Shown: positions 24,659 through 28,322 of the stretch, one piece after another | How positions within the stretch are numbered: the first letter of the stretch is position 1 | Layout: every line of letters starts with the position of its first letter | DNA from: an uncultured Clostridia bacterium | GTDB lineage: Bacteria > Bacillota > Clostridia > Oscillospirales > Acutalibacteraceae | Assembly: GCA_937907605.1 (NCBI GenBank) | Contig: CALCYI010000070.1 | Span: 1 to 28,322, forward strand | Reading direction: 5' to 3' | Length of the DNA stretch: 28,322 nt | Translations under genes and position numbers: made by a program | The notes under the pieces: generated by a model | Seen by the model: the letters and a program-made list of their open reading frames with translations, nothing else | What the model was told of the DNA's origin: nothing | Databases searched by the model: none

Positions 24659-26242
24659 TTATATTCCGCTTTCTCCGTAGTTTGAGAGAACGCGGGCGGA
24701 GGGGTCGTTTACATCGCAGCCCTCCCACTCTTTGTTCGGCATCCAGAAATCAACTATCATTTCAGCCTGGTTTGGATAGTATTTCTCAAATATCTCACGG
24801 TAGAGCAGCGACTCTTTTGTAAAGGGCTGAGCGTGAGTATATTTCTTTCTCAGTTCTTCAAATTCTTCGTCTGTATATTTACTCTCGGCATATTCCTTGA
24901 GGTAGTCAACCATGGAATGACCCACTGCATCTGAAAAGGCTGCCTTTTCACGCCACAAAATAGACTCGGGAAGAAGTCCCATTCCTTCAAATGCATGACG
25001 CAGAAGATATTTGCCCTTGCCGTATTTATTGATTTTGATTTCGGGGTCTAAGCTCATAACGTAATGCACGAAATCCAAATCGCCAAAGGGTACTCTGGCT
25101 TCAAGCGAGTTAACCGAAATGCAGCGGTCTGCACGAAGTACGTCGTACATATGCAGTTCTCTGATTCGCTTTTCCGCTTCCTTTTGGAATGCGCTTGCAG
25201 ACGGAGCAAAATCCGTGTATTTATAGCCGAATAGTTCGTCTGAAATCTCGCCCGTGAGAAGCACGCGGATATCCGTCTTTTCGTGAATTGCCTTGCATAA
25301 AAGGTACATACCCATACTTGCGCGAACAGTGGTTATATCGTATGTTCCGAGAAGTTCTATTAATTCTTCAAGGGAAAATATAACTTCTTCGGGAGTCATA
25401 TATACTTCGGTGTGGTGGCTGCCTATAAAATCAGCAACCTGCCTTGCATATTTCAGATCAATGGCATCCTCGCTCATTCCGATTGCAAAGGTTTCAATCG
25501 GCTTGTCGCTTTGCGCTGCAGCAATAGCGCAGACCAGCGAGGAATCAAGACCGCCTGAGAGCAGGAAGCCGACCTTTGCGTCAGACACAAGGCGTTTCTT
25601 AACGCCCGCAATCAGCTTTTCACGGATGTTTTTGCAGGCAATTTCAACGTCGTCGTTAATAACCGTATCTGCTTTAGCAATATCGCAGTAACAGATAAAC
25701 TCGCCGTCCTTGTAATAATGTCCCGGCGGGAACGGCATTATTTTCTCTGCAAGACCCATAAGATTTTTTGCTTCGCTTGCAAAGAGAGTTTTGCCGAATT
25801 TATCATATCCGTAGTAGAGCGGCCGAATTCCTATAGGGTCGCGGGCGGCAATAAATTCGCCCGTTTTGCCGTCAAAGATAACACAGGCAAATTCAGCGTC
25901 AAGCTTTGCGAACATATCCACTCCGTATTCAAAATACATCGGCAGAATAATCTCGCAGTCGCTGTCCGACTGAAAAGAGTATCCCTTTTCTTTGAGCAGC
26001 TCGCGTTCTTTTTCAAAACCGTAAAGCTCGCCGTTGCACACAATGTAGCTTCCGTCACGCTCAAAGGGCTGCATCCCCGACGGCGTTAGTCCCATAATTG
26101 AAAGCCTGTGAAAGCCGAGAAGTCCTTTTCCCGTATCAATAATTCTGCTGTCGTCGGGTCCGCGCGACTTCGTGCGCGCAAATCCCTTTTTTAATATTTT
26201 TAAATCAGCCTCAGGGCTGCAATATCCCATAATTGAACACAT
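24659..26242 (-). CDS. asnB: Asparagine synthetase (glutamine-hydrolysing)
   Basis: 527 residues. Cys2 (MCSIMGY) is the amidotransferase nucleophile with only Met to remove, and residues 70-73 (NGEL) form part of the glutamine site. The ATP-pyrophosphatase loop LLSGGLDSS is at 227-235, and LTGEISDELFGY follows in the synthetase domain. It makes asparagine from aspartate, ATP and glutamine. Length is normal for bacterial AsnB. It lies 28 bp upstream of the glutaminase subunit gene and 54 bp downstream of amt, so co-transcription is likely. Confidence 0.95.
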   Translation of the reverse strand: MCSIMGYCSPEADLKILKKGFARTKSRGPDDSRIIDTGKGLLGFHRLSIMGLTPSGMQPFERDGSYIVCNGELYGFEKERELLKEKGYSFQSDSDCEIILPMYFEYGVDMFAKLDAEFACVIFDGKTGEFIAARDPIGIRPLYYGYDKFGKTLFASEAKNLMGLAEKIMPFPPGHYYKDGEFICYCDIAKADTVINDDVEIACKNIREKLIAGVKKRLVSDAKVGFLLSGGLDSSLVCAIAAAQSDKPIETFAIGMSEDAIDLKYARQVADFIGSHHTEVYMTPEEVIFSLEELIELLGTYDITTVRASMGMYLLCKAIHEKTDIRVLLTGEISDELFGYKYTDFAPSASAFQKEAEKRIRELHMYDVLRADRCISVNSLEARVPFGDLDFVHYVMSLDPEIKINKYGKGKYLLRHAFEGMGLLPESILWREKAAFSDAVGHSMVDYLKEYAESKYTDEEFEELRKKYTHAQPFTKESLLYREIFEKYYPNQAEMIVDFWMPNKEWEGCDVNDPSARVLSNYGESGI

Positions 26243-26270
26243 TTTCTCTCTTCCTTTTTATACGCTTTAT

Positions 26271-26289
26271 GGGCGGAGAAACTCCGCCC
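26271..26289. other. Intercistronic hairpin between amt and asnB
   Basis: A perfect 8-bp stem GGGCGGAG/CTCCGCCC with a 3-nt loop lies 7 bases past the amt stop. No U-tract follows on the minus strand, so it is more likely a processing or mRNA-stability element than a terminator. Confidence 0.6.
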
Positions 26290-26296
26290 TGTATTA

Positions 26297-28054
26297 CTAA
26301 ATATCATCCTCACCTTGAAGTGCATCGTATCCATGCTCTCCGGTTCTTACTTTTACAACATCGTCAACCTCATAGATGAAGATTTTACCATCGCCGATAT
26401 TGCCGGTATACAGCACACGGCGTGCCGCCTCAACAACGTCTGAAACGGGAACGGCAGAAACGACCATTTCAAGCTTCATCTTCGGGTTGAGGTTCATTTC
26501 CTCAATTTCAACGCCACGGTATTTGCGGATGTTGTGTCCCTTCTGAACGCCGCAACCCATCACGTTTGTGACGGTCATACCCGTTACGCCGATATCGTTC
26601 ATCGCTTCCTTCACTGCCTCAAAGCGCGCAGGGTTGAATACCATCACAATCTTTGTAAGTATAGGTTTGTTTTTCGTCAGGAACGATTCCACGGGAACGG
26701 CTCTTTCAACGGGCTCGGCAGGAACGATTGGCGCGCCAATCTCCTTTGCCTCGGGCAAAACAGCCTTCATTGATGCAGAGGTGGCAACCGCCATTGCAGG
26801 CATAAAGTCTGCATACGCTGACGGGAGATTATGCTCCGTTGCGTCAAGTCCTTTAATTTCCTCTTCCTCGGTAACGCGAAGGCCGTGGAATTTTTTAATT
26901 GCAGTAAACATAATCAGCATAGTGCAAACTGTCCATGAGGCAACTGCAAGGAAGCCAAGCGCCTGAATGCCAAGCTGCTTAAAGCCTCCGCCGTAGAAAA
27001 GGCCTTTGCCTACACCATTTGCCCCCGTTGAAAACAGACCGACTGCGAAAGTTCCCCAGATACCGTTTGCAAGATGAACGGCGCAAGCGCCTACGGGGTC
27101 GTCAATATGTAATTTTTTATCAATGAATTCAACGGCAGCGACTACAAGAATACCCGAAACCGCACCGATAATTATTGAGCCGAGCGCGTCCGTGCAGTCG
27201 CAGGGAGCGGTAATGGCTACCAAGCCTGCAAGCGAGGCGTTAAGGCTCATTGAAACGTCGGGCTTGCCGTCCTTAATCCAAGTGAAAATCATTGTAACGC
27301 AGGTTGCAACCGCAGGTGCAAGCGTTGTTGTAACGAAAATAGATGCAAGCATATCCACGTTTGTTGCAGCCGCACCGTTGAAGCCGTACCAGCCAAACCA
27401 GAGGATGAACACGCCAAGCGCACCGATTGTCAGGTTATGACCGGGGATTGCTCTTGCAATCTTCTTGCCCGTCTTTTTATCCACCTTATATTTACCGATA
27501 CGCGGTCCGAGCATTGCCGCGCCGATGAACGCCGCAATACCGCCGACCATATGAATTGCCGTTGAACCTGCGAAATCGTGGAAGCCAAGCTTTGCAAGCC
27601 AGCCCTCGCTGTTCCAAATCCAGCCTGCTTCAACGGGATAAACAACAGCGGAAATTACCGCTGAATAAATACAGTATGCGGAAAATTTCGTTCTCTCTGC
27701 CATAGCGCCTGAAACGATGGTGGCGGCTGTTGCGCAGAATACGAGGTTAAACACGAAGTTTGACCAGTCGAAGTGTGCGTAATCGGTAAACACACCGAGC
27801 GTCGGCATACCGATTAATCCGCCGAGGCACTCCTCGCCCATCATAAGTCCGAAACCGAGCAGTATGAACATTACTGCGCCGATACAGAAATCCATCAGGT
27901 TTTTCATAATAATATTTCCGGCGTTCTTGGCTCTGGTAAAGCCGCTTTCTACCATTGCAAAGCCGCACTGCATAAAGAATACCAGCGCCGCTCCAATTAA
28001 AAACCAAATGCCGAACACGCTGTCCGATACAGCGGACAGAATCGAATCACTCAT
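26297..28054 (-). CDS. amt: Ammonium channel Amt fused to a C-terminal P-II signalling domain
   Basis: 585 residues. The first about 410 form an Amt/Rh channel with about eleven membrane helices; GFAMVESGFTRAKNAGNI and STAIHMVGGIAAFIGA are family signatures, the latter with a pore histidine. A linker of about 55 residues leads to a complete P-II domain (about 467-580). Its T-loop reads QKGHNIRKYRGVE, with Tyr512 at the place of the tyrosine uridylylated in E. coli GlnB, and the ATP-binding end reads GDGKIF ... VRTGE. P-II proteins normally act as separate GlnK trimers that plug Amt; here sensor and channel are one chain. The ATG has GGAGG eight bases upstream, and a structured leader separates it from glnA. 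Confidence 0.94.
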   Translation of the reverse strand: MSDSILSAVSDSVFGIWFLIGAALVFFMQCGFAMVESGFTRAKNAGNIIMKNLMDFCIGAVMFILLGFGLMMGEECLGGLIGMPTLGVFTDYAHFDWSNFVFNLVFCATAATIVSGAMAERTKFSAYCIYSAVISAVVYPVEAGWIWNSEGWLAKLGFHDFAGSTAIHMVGGIAAFIGAAMLGPRIGKYKVDKKTGKKIARAIPGHNLTIGALGVFILWFGWYGFNGAAATNVDMLASIFVTTTLAPAVATCVTMIFTWIKDGKPDVSMSLNASLAGLVAITAPCDCTDALGSIIIGAVSGILVVAAVEFIDKKLHIDDPVGACAVHLANGIWGTFAVGLFSTGANGVGKGLFYGGGFKQLGIQALGFLAVASWTVCTMLIMFTAIKKFHGLRVTEEEEIKGLDATEHNLPSAYADFMPAMAVATSASMKAVLPEAKEIGAPIVPAEPVERAVPVESFLTKNKPILTKIVMVFNPARFEAVKEAMNDIGVTGMTVTNVMGCGVQKGHNIRKYRGVEIEEMNLNPKMKLEMVVSAVPVSDVVEAARRVLYTGNIGDGKIFIYEVDDVVKVRTGEHGYDALQGEDDI

Positions 28055-28088
28055 TGTTTTTCCTCCGATAGTTGTGTCTTCCTTCCTT

Positions 28089-28203
28089 GGAATACTCCTC
28101 CAATCCGGGCATACTATCGCAGTCCGAAGATGTAAAGGCAGGAGGAGTACCCCCTTTAGGAAGAGAGAATGGGGTAGGAAACGTCATTGTATCCTACCCC
28201 ATT
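28089..28203 (-). promoter_or_regulatory. Structured leader RNA upstream of amt
   Basis: Two strong stems lie between glnA and amt. In minus-strand RNA, 28203-28192 pairs with 28179-28168 (12 bp perfect, 12-nt loop), and 28153-28141 pairs with 28101-28089 (13 bp with two G-U pairs, enclosing about 39 nt). Neither is followed by a U-tract. The sequence does not match the glutamine riboswitch consensus I remember. It may be an RNA or antitermination control region for nitrogen genes. Confidence 0.45.
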
Positions 28204-28234
28204 GTAAGCAAATATATAAATTGATGTTGTGTTA

Positions 28235-28322
28235 TCAGTGGTTAATCATATATCTGTCAATTTCCCACTGACTGATTTGTTTTCTGTATTCGTCCCATTC
28301 ACGCTTTTTGCCCTCTATGTAG
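28235..28322 (-). CDS. glnA: Glutamine synthetase, C-terminal end only
   Basis: The right edge holds 28 codons and a TGA stop at 28235-28237, in frame from the window end. They read as the conserved C-terminal tail of type I glutamine synthetase (KKREWDEYRKQISQWEIDRY then MINH). GlnA fixes ammonium onto glutamate; its place directly upstream of amt and glutamate synthase genes supports the call. The 5' part is outside the window. Confidence 0.8.
   Translation of the reverse strand, partial: YIEGKKREWDEYRKQISQWEIDRYMINH

Noticed and set aside
28168..28203. glnA terminator
   Set aside because: The 12-bp stem is strong but is followed by CTCTCTTCC, not a U-tract, on the minus strand, and by GTAAGC on the + strand.
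28055..28234. Glutamine riboswitch before amt
   Set aside because: The conserved blocks I remember from the glutamine riboswitch are not present in the minus-strand sequence.

Overview
The window looks like a chromosome segment of a gut-type, moderately low-GC Gram-positive anaerobe of the Clostridia (Oscillospiraceae/Ruminococcaceae-like). This rests on family resemblance only: Firmicutes-type MobP/MobC and sigma-like element genes, a DUF6809-like protein, TnpX-like serine recombinase fragments, a split ferredoxin-type glutamate synthase, an ammonium channel fused to P-II, and palindromic interspersed repeats. No rRNA or tRNA gene was seen. Almost everything is on the minus strand, so genes run from high to low coordinates.

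Region 1 (1-2585) is the edge of a mobilizable or conjugative element: a MobP-type relaxase running off the left end, MobC, a winged-helix protein and a sigma-70-region-4-like regulator. A hairpin cluster next to mobC is an oriT candidate.

Region 2 (2942-14033) is the most interesting part. It encodes a 1698-residue secreted protein, a 44-residue peptide gene just behind it, a 689-residue secreted DUF6273/FIVAR-like protein, and a 655-residue protein that looks like an adenine-N6 DNA methylase without its catalytic motifs. Upstream of the giant gene is a complete tyrosine recombinase gene bracketed by two identical 25-bp sites in opposite orientation (12579-12603 and 13938-13962). Each site has 9-bp arms around a 7-bp asymmetric spacer, the form of a tyrosine-recombinase crossover site. 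Inside the bracket a near-consensus sigma-A promoter points right, away from the giant gene, and into a terminator that starts 6 bp beyond the right site. Inversion would aim that promoter at the giant gene. I read this as a self-contained phase-variation switch caught in the OFF orientation, insulated by terminators.

Region 3 (14146-17943) is more accessory DNA: a DUF6809-like protein, an AbiEi/AbiEii toxin-antitoxin pair bracketed by about 31-bp imperfect direct repeats, and a serine recombinase gene broken by replacement of part of its catalytic domain.

Region 4 (18053-28322) is a nitrogen-assimilation cluster, in transcription order: glnA (3' end only), amt fused to P-II, asnB, a split glutamate synthase (glutaminase subunit, ferredoxin-FMN synthase subunit, four-cluster ferredoxin, FAD/NAD(P) oxidoreductase, GXGXG subunit) and purF. 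Ammonium is imported and sensed, fixed by GlnA, and the glutamine amide is spent by three class II amidotransferases encoded close together. Gaps are mostly tiny or overlapping, indicating one long operon with possible internal control at a structured leader before amt and at hairpins before asnB and purF.
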